The translations under genes and the position numbers were made by a program. A DNA stretch of 46,589 nt from an uncultured Sutterella sp. (GTDB lineage Bacteria > Pseudomonadota > Gammaproteobacteria > Burkholderiales > Burkholderiaceae_F). The DNA is taken from contig CAJKCQ010000011.1 of the NCBI GenBank assembly GCA_905198475.1, positions 1 to 46,589 on the forward strand. Direction: 5' to 3'. The notes beneath the pieces were generated by a model. The model was given only the letters and a program-made list of their open reading frames with translations, searched no databases and was not told where the DNA came from. Below are positions 16,994 through 24,934 of this stretch, piece by piece. Positions within the stretch are counted from its first letter, which is position 1. The number at the start of each line of letters is the position of its first letter.

Positions 16994-18712
16994 ATGACTA
17001 CGAATCGCCGCAATTTCCTCAAGGGCGCCTTCGGCGGTACGGCCGCTGCAGTTGCCGCTCCGGCGGCCCTCTTTGCCGGTGAGGCCCAGGCGGCCGATCT
17101 GCCGAAGAAGTGGGACATGACCGCCGACGTCGTGGTCTGCGGCTACGGTGGCGCCGGTGCGACGACCGCCATCGTTGCGGCCCAGAACGGCGCCAAGGTT
17201 CTCGTGCTCGAAAAGAACCCTGAAAACGCCCACATCTCCAACACCCGCATGTCGGGCGGCATCTTCCACTGCCCGTTCAAGGACGGCGACAAGAAGGCTC
17301 TGCAGGACTACGCGCAGGCCATGTTCTCCGGCGAAAACATTCCCTGGAAGGAAGAGGGCGAAATGCCTGAGTACTCCGTCGAATGTGCGAAGCTCTGGGC
17401 CGAACTCTCGCCCACGAACCTCGACTTCCTCCAGAGTCTTGATCCGGAATTCATCGGCGGCTCGCAGCCGGGCTTCAACAAGGCTTCGTTCCCGAACTTC
17501 CCGGGCGCCAAGGAGTGCAAGTACAACGCCTACCGCGCGACCTACTCGAAGCGCATGAAGAACTTCAATCAGCCTTCGTACCACAGCCCGAAGCTTGAGA
17601 CGAGCTCCGGCGAGGCCTTCTGGCGCTGCCTGGAGGAAGGCGTGAAGAAGCAGGGCGACAAGATCAAGGTCGAGTGGGAGACCCCCGCCTTCAAGCTCTA
17701 CAAGAACGCCAAGGGCGACGTCGTGGGCGTCGCCGCCACGCACAAGGGCAAGACCGTCAACGTCCGCGCGAAGAAGGCCGTCGTGCTCTGCACGGGCGGC
17801 TACGAATACAGCAAGCCCATGCGCCAGGCCTTCCTTGAAGGGCCGGGCGTCGAAGGATGGGCCTTCTACGGCACCACTTCGAACACGGGCGACGGCATCG
17901 CAATGGGCATGGCCGCCGGCGCCGGTCTGCAGAAGGTCGGCAAGGCCGCCGCGCGCGTGATCGTCCCGACGCAGAAGCGCTTCAACGGCATGCGGATCGG
18001 TTCGATTACGCCGTCCGTGGGGGCCCCGAACTCGATCGTGGTGGACAACTTCGGCAAGCGCTATGAAGCCGAGACGAAGGTGACCGACAACCCGAGCCGC
18101 TATTTCTTCTACAAGGCCGCGGTCGAATTCAACATTACCACGCTCGCCTATCCGCGCACCCCGTCCTGGATGATCTTCGACGAGACGCTGCGCAACCGCA
18201 TGCCGCTCGTTGCTCTCGGCATCTCCGTCGTGGGCTACGACATGGTGCAGTGGGACGCGAAGAACGAAGAGGCGATCAAGTCCGGCCTCGTTCTGAAGGC
18301 TGACACCATCGAGGAGCTCGCTGAGAAGGTCAAGAACCATCCGGAGAACAAGAACCGCATGGTCCCGGAGAACCTCGTCGAAACGGTCGCTCGCTTCAAC
18401 AAGTTCTGCGACGAGAAGAAGGATGAGGACTTCAATCGTCGTCCTGCGACGTTGGGCAAGGTCGAAGCCGGCCCCTTCTATGCGATGCCGCTCGTTGCCG
18501 GCGGTCCGAACACGAAGGGCGGCCTGCTTGCCGACGCCGACCGCCGCGTGCTCACCTGGGAGGGCAAGCCCATTCCGCATCTCTACTGTGTTGGTGAGAT
18601 CGCTTCGGTGCTGAAGTTCGTCTACCAAGGCGGCGGCAACCTGACGGAATGCCTCGTCTATGGGCGCAACACCGGCAAGATCGTGGCAAAGCTGCCGAAC
18701 ACGGCCGTCTGA
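16994..18712 (+). CDS. Tat-exported flavocytochrome c-type reductase, flavoprotein subunit
   Basis: A 572-residue FAD protein with a Tat signal (TNRRNFLKGAFGG, processed near AQAAD). The FAD fold has VVCGYGGAGATTA at 47-59 and VLVLEKNPE, with SNTRMSGGIFH downstream. VVLCTGGYEYS, NTGDGIAMGMAAGAG and GGNLTECLVYGRNTG are the later FAD-domain landmarks. Families of this shape reduce alpha,beta-unsaturated acids such as fumarate, urocanate, methacrylate or cinnamates in the periplasm. The cytochrome gene 122 bp downstream supplies the heme part that Shewanella Fcc3 carries in one chain. The ribosome site AAGGAGAAG sets the start. The acceptor is unknown; regulation by the upstream two-component system is inference. 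Confidence 0.88.
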   Translation: MTTNRRNFLKGAFGGTAAAVAAPAALFAGEAQAADLPKKWDMTADVVVCGYGGAGATTAIVAAQNGAKVLVLEKNPENAHISNTRMSGGIFHCPFKDGDKKALQDYAQAMFSGENIPWKEEGEMPEYSVECAKLWAELSPTNLDFLQSLDPEFIGGSQPGFNKASFPNFPGAKECKYNAYRATYSKRMKNFNQPSYHSPKLETSSGEAFWRCLEEGVKKQGDKIKVEWETPAFKLYKNAKGDVVGVAATHKGKTVNVRAKKAVVLCTGGYEYSKPMRQAFLEGPGVEGWAFYGTTSNTGDGIAMGMAAGAGLQKVGKAAARVIVPTQKRFNGMRIGSITPSVGAPNSIVVDNFGKRYEAETKVTDNPSRYFFYKAAVEFNITTLAYPRTPSWMIFDETLRNRMPLVALGISVVGYDMVQWDAKNEEAIKSGLVLKADTIEELAEKVKNHPENKNRMVPENLVETVARFNKFCDEKKDEDFNRRPATLGKVEAGPFYAMPLVAGGPNTKGGLLADADRRVLTWEGKPIPHLYCVGEIASVLKFVYQGGGNLTECLVYGRNTGKIVAKLPNTAV

Positions 18713-18834
18713 GGCGCGGTCCGTACGCGGGCAGGAAGCCGCTTTGATGCGGCACCTGCATGAAGCGGAGAAGGGGAGCGGGCTCTCATCGGGTTTCGCT
18801 CCCCTCGTTCACTCTTCCTCAAAAAGAACAAATC

Positions 18835-19212
18835 ATGAAGACCCCACTGAAAACCACGCTTCTTGCTCTCGCTGCATTCGGTCTCCTTGCTTCCGGAGAG
18901 ATCTGGGCCGCGGATGCGGCTCCCGCTCCAGCACAGGGAAAGTTTCTCGCTGACCGTCATATGGCGCGAGGCCTCAAGTGCGAGAGCTGCCATACGCCCG
19001 ACCACAAGGTGAAGCAGTCCGGCGACTACGACGTCTGCGTGGACTGCCACGGCGACTACGAGGCAATGATCAAGAAGACCGACGGGCGCTATCAGGTCAA
19101 CCCGCACGCACAGCACGAAGGGGTGCTGCCTTGTACGGAATGCCACAAGGGACACAAGCCCGGCGTCAATTACTGCGGTCAGTGTCATTCGTACACCTAC
19201 CAGGTGCCGTGA
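18835..19212 (+). CDS. Small periplasmic tetraheme cytochrome c
   Basis: A 125-residue exported cytochrome: Sec signal MKTPLKTTLLALAAFGLLAS ending near WAA, then four CXXCH heme sites (CESCH, CVDCH, CTECH, CGQCH). Additional His residues (HMARG, HKVK, NPHAQHEG, HKGHK) can act as distal ligands, as in the heme domain of Shewanella fumarate reductase and of small tetraheme cytochromes. It follows the flavoprotein on the same strand, and a strong hairpin follows it. The likely role is passing electrons from a membrane quinol oxidase to one or both flavoproteins. The ribosome site is weak (AAAGAA). Confidence 0.9.
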   Translation: MKTPLKTTLLALAAFGLLASGEIWAADAAPAPAQGKFLADRHMARGLKCESCHTPDHKVKQSGDYDVCVDCHGDYEAMIKKTDGRYQVNPHAQHEGVLPCTECHKGHKPGVNYCGQCHSYTYQVP

Positions 19213-19253
19213 TTGCCGGCGCTTCGGGCGCGAACTTCTTCGAAGACTTTGAA

Positions 19254-19298
19254 TGCAAATGGGGAGCGAGCCGCCAGTCGCGGCCGCTCCCCGTTGCA
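19254..19298 (+). terminator. Strong hairpin after the tetraheme cytochrome
   Basis: GGGGAGCG pairs with CGCTCCCC, continued inwards by GCCGC/GCGGC and outwards by TGCAA/TTGCA. The position 42 bp after the stop fits the end of the flavoprotein-cytochrome transcript. Confidence 0.65.
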
Positions 19299-19481
19299 TT
19301 CCGTCCGGCAAGCCTCCGGCAGGCGGGCAGTCCATGACCTCCGAGGAGTCCGACTGCACGGCAATGCGTGCGACGTCCGGCACCCCCTCACGCTGCCCTG
19401 TTGGAGGCCGTCGTTCTGGATCGACGCCGCCGAACGGAGTCGCGATCCGTTGGGAGAAGATCACATGCGGCGGGAGCGCCA

Positions 19482-19510
19482 TAAAAATGAGGTCGACAAG
19501 TGCCGACCTC
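19482..19510 (-). terminator. Intrinsic terminator on the minus strand
   Basis: Read on the minus strand, GAGGTCG and CGACCTC form a 7-bp stem with an 8-base loop, followed by ATTTTTAT. It would terminate transcription from the flavoprotein pseudogene that lies upstream on that strand. Confidence 0.45.
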
Positions 19511-19831
19511 AAAAATTCAGGACATGGAAATGGCTATTCCAAGGGGAGCAAGAACAAGAAGACGCTCGAACGTGAAGTCCGGGCTGCAGCGGCACTGGCG
19601 CCCAAACGGGGACGCGGCCGCCCGAAGGACTCGAAGAACAAGAAAACGCTTGAGCGGGAGGCTATGCTTGCCGCTCGGACTCAGACGCCGGAATCGGCTC
19701 TGACGCCGCCTGAAAAGGACTGCCCCCGGCGACGCTCAACAGGCGCTCGGAAGGAAATATTCAGCTCCGCTTCGAGCGCCGAGTGTACCCGTCTGAGAGA
19801 AATTCGCGGTTCTAGTGAAGTCGTTTTTTAA
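19487..19831 (+). pseudogene. Fragment with duplicated AT-hook-like SKNKKTLERE motif
   Basis: An open frame encodes two copies of SKNKKTLERE, near 19548-19577 and 19634-19663. The second follows KRGRGRPK, an AT-hook-type sequence. The two copies are identical in protein but differ at several third codon positions, which argues that the frame was once under selection. No usual start, ribosome site or full domain is visible, and the frame overlaps a minus-strand terminator. RGRPK-type tails occur in DNA-binding proteins and in some transposases; I cannot say which gave rise to this. It is best regarded as a remnant. Confidence 0.35.
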
Positions 19832-19869
19832 TCCGTATTTCTACGTTGTACAAAACTTTCGGGGAGCCC

Positions 19870-20316
19870 TCAGATGCGGCGCAGCATCGGGATGGCGTCT
19901 TCACTCTTCTTGAAGTGCGTCCGCAGGCATGTTGCGAGCTCCTTTGGCGAGTCTTCGAGACCATCCTTCTTCTGCATGGGCGTGCCCGGAACGCCCATGA
20001 TGCCGCCGTTGATGACGGAGTTCCCGCCGATCACGGCATCTTCTCGAGGACGCAGACGCTTGCGCCCGCAAGACGCGCCACGATCGCGGCGGCGAGCCCG
20101 GCGAAGCCCGAGCCGATCACGACGACGTCGTAGGTCTCGTCCCAACGGTCGGGCATCGGATTGATCACCTTCGCCGAAGCGGGCGTGAGCGCTGCGGCGC
20201 CCGCAAGGACGGTCGAGCTCACGGCGGCGGCTCCGGTCCCGAAAAAGTGTAGGAGGCGGCGGAGCGCTCCGCGGACGCTCTCCTCGTCGTAATCCCCGGG
20301 GACGCAGGGCGTTCAC
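19870..20316 (-). pseudogene. Frameshifted and truncated flavocytochrome c-type flavoprotein
   Basis: On the minus strand, one frame encodes a Tat-like signal (RRLLHFFGTGAAAVSSTVLAG) cleaved near ASA, then YDVVVIGSGFAGLAAAIVA (FAD motif) and CVLEKMP, ending at a TGA at 20031-20033. The homology continues in a second frame with IGGNSVINGG, MGVPGTPMQKKDG and KELATCLRTHFKK, so an indel lies near 20034. A stop codon also interrupts the frame before the signal near 20316. After residue about 135 the gene ends abruptly, so most of the FAD and substrate domains are lost. It is a relic of a third flavoprotein beside the two intact ones. Confidence 0.75.
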
Positions 20317-20495
20317 CGCACTGATGCGGCAGGAGGGCGGGGCGACCTTTCGGGGAATGCGGCGGCTCGGCCCGGATCATTTGGGGAATGCGCCTGAACC
20401 TACTTCCTTGTGGTTAGTTCTTTTCGTCGAGCAAAACGCCGTTTTCGTCCCGGAGGAGGCTCCGGCTCCGTATGTACGAATTTCCACTATCCGGT

Positions 20496-20514
20496 TGATT
20501 ATCTAAATTAATCA
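20496..20514 (+). promoter_or_regulatory. Dyad upstream of the first AssT, possible LysR operator
   Basis: TGATTA and TAATCA are perfect inverted repeats separated by 7 bases, in an AT-rich stretch that stands out from the GC-rich surroundings. The inner part fits the T-N11-A dyad of LysR-type sites. It is 57 bp before the AssT start codon. Confidence 0.4.
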
Positions 20515-20570
20515 TCACGTTTCGGGGGGAAACGGTTCCCTCCCGGCCGCAGTTCTGAAGGAGATTCCTC

Positions 20571-22391
20571 ATGCTCATCTCGAAGCGCCAGTTCCTGCTT
20601 TCCGCGCTCGCTCTTTCCGTTTCCGCCGCCGCGCGGGCTGCGGGCGGTCCGTCCGGTCCCGCCGTTCATTTCCAGGCGCAGGGCAAGATCGGCGAGGTCT
20701 TCGTCAATCCCTACAAGATCGCGCCGCTTACGGCCGTGATCGGCAACGGCGGATATGAGTTGAGGAACGCTTCGGTGCGCATCGTGCCGAAGGAGAACGG
20801 CCAGGAGATCGTCTACAAGGTGGCCGACCGCTTCTGCCGCACGCACGGCGGCATCCCCGTCTTCGGGCTCTACCCGGACTACCAGAACACGGTCGAGGTC
20901 GAATATGACCGCATCTCGAACGATGCGGCCCGTACGGTCGAGCGCGTGAAGGAGTCCTACAAGATCTATTGCGGCCCCGCCTTCGTCGGCAGCGACGGCA
21001 CGGACCTGCAGACGGGCGGCTGGTTCCAGGCGAAGGTGCTCAAGTGCGCGCCGAAGTTCAAGGACCGCCTCTATCTCGTCAACAACATTCTCGAGAACAA
21101 TCCCCGCGCCGGACGCGCGGTTTGGAACAACCCGGCGGGCGGCGCCCTGCAGTGGGGCGGCTACCCCGAGGTCGGCATCATCGACTCCACGGGCGCGCTG
21201 CGCTGGTACCTGATGCCCGACACCATCTTTGATCCGAACTCGATCGAATGGGGCGGCGTGATGATGGGCTTCCGTCAGAACAAGGACGGCGCCCTCACCT
21301 GGGGCTACGGTCAGCGCTACGTGAAGTACGACATCCTCGGCCGCCGCATCTGGAACCGTCTGCTTCCCGAGGGCTACGACGACTTCTCGCACGCCATGGA
21401 GCCCATGGAGAACGGCCACTACCTGATCCGCGTCTCCGACGCGAACTACAAGCGCGCCGACGGCCGCAACGTCCGCACCATCCGCGACGTCGTCATTGAG
21501 GTCGATGAGGCGGGCGAGGTCGTGGACGACTGGAACCTCAACAACATCCTCGACCCGTACCGCAGCACGGTGATCAAGACGCTCGATCAGGGCGCAGTGT
21601 GCCTCAACATCGACGTGGACAAGGCCGGCAAGACGATGACCGCCGAAGAGCTCGCGAAGCTCGACGCCTCCAACGACTTCGGCGACATCCTCGGCACCGG
21701 TCCGGGCCGGAACTGGGCGCACGTCAACTCGGTGGACTACGACCCGACCGACGACTCGATCATCGTGAGCTCCCGCCATCAGTCGGCGATCGTGAAGATC
21801 GGCCGCGACAAGAAGGTGAAGTGGATCATCGGCAGCCATGAAGGCTGGAAGAAGCCCTTTGCCGATCTGCTCCTCACGCCGGTCAACACCTCGGGCAAGC
21901 CGATCGCCTGCGACAAGTTTGCCAATCACTGCGGGGAGAGGTTCGACTGGACCTGGACGCAGCACACCGCCTGGCGCATCAATGAGAAGTCGAAGAAGGG
22001 CGAGGTTCTCCTCACGGTCTTCGACAACGGCGACGGCCGCGGCATGGAGCAGCCGCCGCTGCCGGACATGAAGTACACGCGCCTGGTGGTCTACCGCGTC
22101 AACGAGGCGAAGAAGACGATCGAGCAGGTGTGGACCTACGGCGAAGAGAAGGGCCACGAGTACTTCTCGCCCGTCACGGGCCTGTGTGAATACGCGCCGG
22201 ACAAGGACTCGATCGTCGGGTACTTCTCGACCGCCGGCATGCGCGTGAGCAAGGGCAAGGCGATGCCTTCGCCCTACCTCACCGAGTTCAACTGGGGTGA
22301 GAAGGAGCCCGCCGTCGTGATCCACATGAAGGACACCTTCGGCTATCAGGCCTGGGCCTTCTCGGCGCAGAAGGCCTTCAACCCCGACTGA
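20571..22391 (+). CDS. assT: Arylsulfate sulfotransferase (AssT) 1
   Basis: A 606-residue periplasmic arylsulfate sulfotransferase, which moves sulfate from a phenolic sulfate ester to another phenol without PAPS. After a signal peptide (KRQFLLSALALS, cut near RAA) comes the N-terminal beta domain starting GGPSGP, then the six-bladed propeller. The residues expected to match the E. coli active site are His in DDFSHAMEP (His252), NWAHVNS (His356), Arg in SSRHQSA (Arg374) and WTQHTA (His436, the sulfated His). A Cys pair precedes the last motif (IACDKFANHC), like the E. coli disulfide. GAAGGAGA lies before the ATG. The porin follows 101 bp downstream, probably in the same transcript. It is the most divergent of the four copies here. 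Confidence 0.92.
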   Translation: MLISKRQFLLSALALSVSAAARAAGGPSGPAVHFQAQGKIGEVFVNPYKIAPLTAVIGNGGYELRNASVRIVPKENGQEIVYKVADRFCRTHGGIPVFGLYPDYQNTVEVEYDRISNDAARTVERVKESYKIYCGPAFVGSDGTDLQTGGWFQAKVLKCAPKFKDRLYLVNNILENNPRAGRAVWNNPAGGALQWGGYPEVGIIDSTGALRWYLMPDTIFDPNSIEWGGVMMGFRQNKDGALTWGYGQRYVKYDILGRRIWNRLLPEGYDDFSHAMEPMENGHYLIRVSDANYKRADGRNVRTIRDVVIEVDEAGEVVDDWNLNNILDPYRSTVIKTLDQGAVCLNIDVDKAGKTMTAEELAKLDASNDFGDILGTGPGRNWAHVNSVDYDPTDDSIIVSSRHQSAIVKIGRDKKVKWIIGSHEGWKKPFADLLLTPVNTSGKPIACDKFANHCGERFDWTWTQHTAWRINEKSKKGEVLLTVFDNGDGRGMEQPPLPDMKYTRLVVYRVNEAKKTIEQVWTYGEEKGHEYFSPVTGLCEYAPDKDSIVGYFSTAGMRVSKGKAMPSPYLTEFNWGEKEPAVVIHMKDTFGYQAWAFSAQKAFNPD

Positions 22392-22492
22392 CGTCACCCG
22401 TCTCCCCCAACCATCCGCCTGACCACGAAGCGCACCCTCCGGGGCGCGCCTCGCGGCGGCGCTCATCCTCACGCAACCAACGGAGCACGGTC

Positions 22493-23692
22493 ATGACGCT
22501 CTCCCCCACGAATCACTCTGCACTCAAGGCCTGCGCGGCGGCCGTTCTCGCCGCGCTTCTCTCAACGGCGCAGGCCGCGGACTTCAAGGTCTACGGCATC
22601 GTCGACACGGGCATCATCGTTGAACACAACAAGATGGGCACGGCCGGGTCGACCACCTCCGCTCGGGAGGAGTTCGGCATCAACCTCGGGCCGCGCGTCG
22701 GCATCCGGGGCTCGGAGGATCTCGGGGGAGGCGTCAAGGTGAAGATGCTCCTCGAGAATCTCTTCGAATCCGACAACGGTACGATGCGCTTCAACCGCCT
22801 CTGGGGCGGCGAATCCTCGCTTGCGCTCGACGGTCCAGCGGGCGAACTCGCCGTCGGCCGCATGGGCGCGCTCTCCTCACCCTTCGGCCACTGGGGCATC
22901 TTCGGCTTGGAGGCGACGCCGTTCGGCTTCGGCTGGGGTCGTTCGGGCGGCGTGCATTGGATGGTGGGCGGCGACCGACTGGACAACACCGTCTCCTACG
23001 CTTCGCCGAAGATCGCCGGGGGACTGCAGCTCTTCGCTCAGTACTCCTTCCAGACCGGCAGCAACCCCGTCCCGGGCGTTGAGGAGACGAAGCTTCACGA
23101 CAACACCCGGCGCGTCGCCGCAGCCCTCCGCTGGAAGTCGGAAAAGCTCACCGTGGTCGGCGTGATCGACCGCATCATGAACAGCCGCAAGACGGGGGCG
23201 AACTACGGCGAAGACACCACGATCGGGAGCCTCACGGCGAACTTCCTCGTTCATCCCTCCGTGCGCCTCTTCGTCATGGGACAGGTCTTCGAAAACGTCT
23301 ACAACGCGCCGGGCACGCCCGTGCACACAGCCGTCAAGCTGATCGGTGCGGAGAACTTAGGCGCGGACAACAAGACCGGCATCGCCGGGCGGGGGTTCGA
23401 CGGCTACGTAGCGAGCATCAACGCGCAGGTGAAGTGCTGGGGCGGCGACCTCTACCTCACGACCGCCTACGACGACTGGGACTACAAGGGTCACGTCGTG
23501 GACGGTCAGGAGACGAATCTGAAGCGCTACCTCGTGGGCGCCGCCTACGAGTACCCGCTCTCGAAGCGCACGCACCTCTATGCGTCGGCCAACTGGACGC
23601 ACGGCACCGGACTCTTCGGCACAAAGAACTTCTCGGACAGCTCCGACCCCAACTCGTCGCAGGTGATGGCGGGCCTCACGCACTTCTTCTAA
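22493..23692 (+). CDS. Gram-negative porin (general diffusion type)
   Basis: A 399-residue outer-membrane porin of the Burkholderiales/Neisseria type. The signal peptide ends near AQAAD, the first strand reads FKVYGIVDTGI, and the chain continues with GPRVGIRGSEDLGGGVKV, GELAVGRMG (the L3-loop region) and alternating beta-strand patterns. It ends in GLTHFF, the C-terminal Phe needed for Bam recognition. It lies between AssT 1 and a LysR gene on the same strand and is followed by a clear terminator. A role in bringing sulfated or phenolic substrates to AssT is suggested by position only. Confidence 0.9.
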   Translation: MTLSPTNHSALKACAAAVLAALLSTAQAADFKVYGIVDTGIIVEHNKMGTAGSTTSAREEFGINLGPRVGIRGSEDLGGGVKVKMLLENLFESDNGTMRFNRLWGGESSLALDGPAGELAVGRMGALSSPFGHWGIFGLEATPFGFGWGRSGGVHWMVGGDRLDNTVSYASPKIAGGLQLFAQYSFQTGSNPVPGVEETKLHDNTRRVAAALRWKSEKLTVVGVIDRIMNSRKTGANYGEDTTIGSLTANFLVHPSVRLFVMGQVFENVYNAPGTPVHTAVKLIGAENLGADNKTGIAGRGFDGYVASINAQVKCWGGDLYLTTAYDDWDYKGHVVDGQETNLKRYLVGAAYEYPLSKRTHLYASANWTHGTGLFGTKNFSDSSDPNSSQVMAGLTHFF

Positions 23693-23712
23693 GATTCCGC
23701 ATTACCTTCACA

Positions 23713-23743
23713 AACGCCCGACTTCCGCAGGAGGCCGGGCGTT
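23713..23743 (+). terminator. Terminator after the porin
   Basis: AACGCCCG pairs with CGGGCGTT, with inner CTTCC/GGAGG pairing, 21 bp after the porin stop. The T-tract is short. Confidence 0.6.
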
Positions 23744-23787
23744 GCGCTTGGCCGATGCGGCTTTCAAACCCATCAGGAGGTCTTCAC

Positions 23788-24771
23788 TTGACGCTTCCCA
23801 TCAACGACCTCACCTACGAAGATCTCCGGCTTCTGCTCCTTCTGAACGACACGCAGTCCCTCACGCGCACGGCCATGACGCTCGCCTGGCTCACGCCCAA
23901 GGCGTCTCGCAGGCTCGCGCATCTGCGCGGCATTTTCGAAGACGGTCTCTTCGTGCGCTCGGGCAACTCGCTCGTGCCGACCCAGCGCATGGCCGAGCTC
24001 CTGCCCCGGGTGCAGCAGGCGGCCGAGGCGATGGAGAGGCTCACCCGCGAGGACGGCTTTTCCCTGCAGTCGCTTGCCCGGACGGTAGTCTTCGAGATGG
24101 TGGACAACGCCGCGTGCGTGCTCCTCGCCCCCGTCATTCCGCTTCTGCATGCGCGGGCCCCGAAGCTCAAGATCCACATCCGGCCGACGGCCGGAATGTC
24201 GCTCGAGAATCTCTGGGACGGCTCCTCGGACCTCGTCTTCGGCTTCGACATTGATCAGGACCTCCCGGGCGACATCCGTTCGCGCAGATTGTTCTGCAGC
24301 CGCCACGTCGCGGTGGTTCGCGCCGGTCATCCGTTCACCCGGCGGGACTGCGGCGGACCCGTGTCCGCACGGGAGCTTGCCGCCCATCCGTTCGTCTCAA
24401 TCTCGCTCCCGAAGTGGCGGTCCATCAACCGCAACATCGACATCGCGTGGAAGGTGCCCAACCCGAGCCCAATCCTCGTGGAGACGCCGTACTTCATGTC
24501 GGTGCCGTACTTCCTCGAAAATTCGGACGCCTACGCGCTCCTGCCGCGCGAGGGCGCCCGACTGCTCGGCGAGCATCACCGGCTCTGCAGCTTTGAGACC
24601 CTTCCTGAGGAGATACGCGACTGGAATCCCCAGATCATGTGGCACGTGCGCAGCCAGGCGGACTTTCCGCTGCAGTGGATCTGCTCGGAGATTTCAAGAC
24701 ACTTCGCGGCGCTCTACGGCTGGCGCCCGAAGTCGGCCCAGGAGGCCGCACGCAGTGCCGCCACGACCTGA
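23788..24771 (+). CDS. LysR-type regulator 1 of the AssT island
   Basis: A 327-residue LysR-family regulator. The N-terminal winged helix-turn-helix spans YEDLRLLLLLNDTQSLTRTA, then LTPKASRRLAHLR and LFVRSGNSLVPTQRM; the effector-binding domain follows, starting at ARTVVFEMVDNAA. I chose a TTG start at 23788 because a perfect AGGAGG lies 7 bases upstream and no ATG is placed equally well. It lies behind the porin terminator and is convergent with AssT 2, so the target could be AssT 1 with the porin or AssT 2. It is clearly paralogous to the two other LysR genes in this island. Confidence 0.85.
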   Translation: MTLPINDLTYEDLRLLLLLNDTQSLTRTAMTLAWLTPKASRRLAHLRGIFEDGLFVRSGNSLVPTQRMAELLPRVQQAAEAMERLTREDGFSLQSLARTVVFEMVDNAACVLLAPVIPLLHARAPKLKIHIRPTAGMSLENLWDGSSDLVFGFDIDQDLPGDIRSRRLFCSRHVAVVRAGHPFTRRDCGGPVSARELAAHPFVSISLPKWRSINRNIDIAWKVPNPSPILVETPYFMSVPYFLENSDAYALLPREGARLLGEHHRLCSFETLPEEIRDWNPQIMWHVRSQADFPLQWICSEISRHFAALYGWRPKSAQEAARSAATT

Positions 24772-24810
24772 CGGCCGCCCGGCCGTCGCCTGACGGCGTC
24801 GCGTCATACA

Positions 24811-24862
24811 AAAACGCCGCGGCGGGAAGGCTCCGGGAGGAGCTTCGCCGCAGCGGCGGTTT
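24811..24862. terminator. Bidirectional terminator between LysR 1 and AssT 2
   Basis: A long imperfect stem, AAACGCCGC with GCGGCGGTTT and inner GGCTCC/GGAGC pairing, flanked by A and T runs. It lies between two convergent genes. Confidence 0.65.
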
Positions 24863-24934
24863 GTGGTTTGGCGGATTCCCTCCACGGGGCGGCGCACTGA
24901 GGAGCACCGCGCCCGAAGTGGGAGTGGTCGGATA

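Larger units (their letters stand above)
19213..20570. other. Decayed region without intact genes
   Basis: Between the cytochrome and the first AssT there is about 1.36 kb with no complete gene. It contains a terminator, an AT-hook-like fragment, a frameshifted flavoprotein pseudogene on the minus strand and an AT-rich stretch with a dyad just before AssT. It looks like a deletion or rearrangement scar. Confidence 0.6.
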
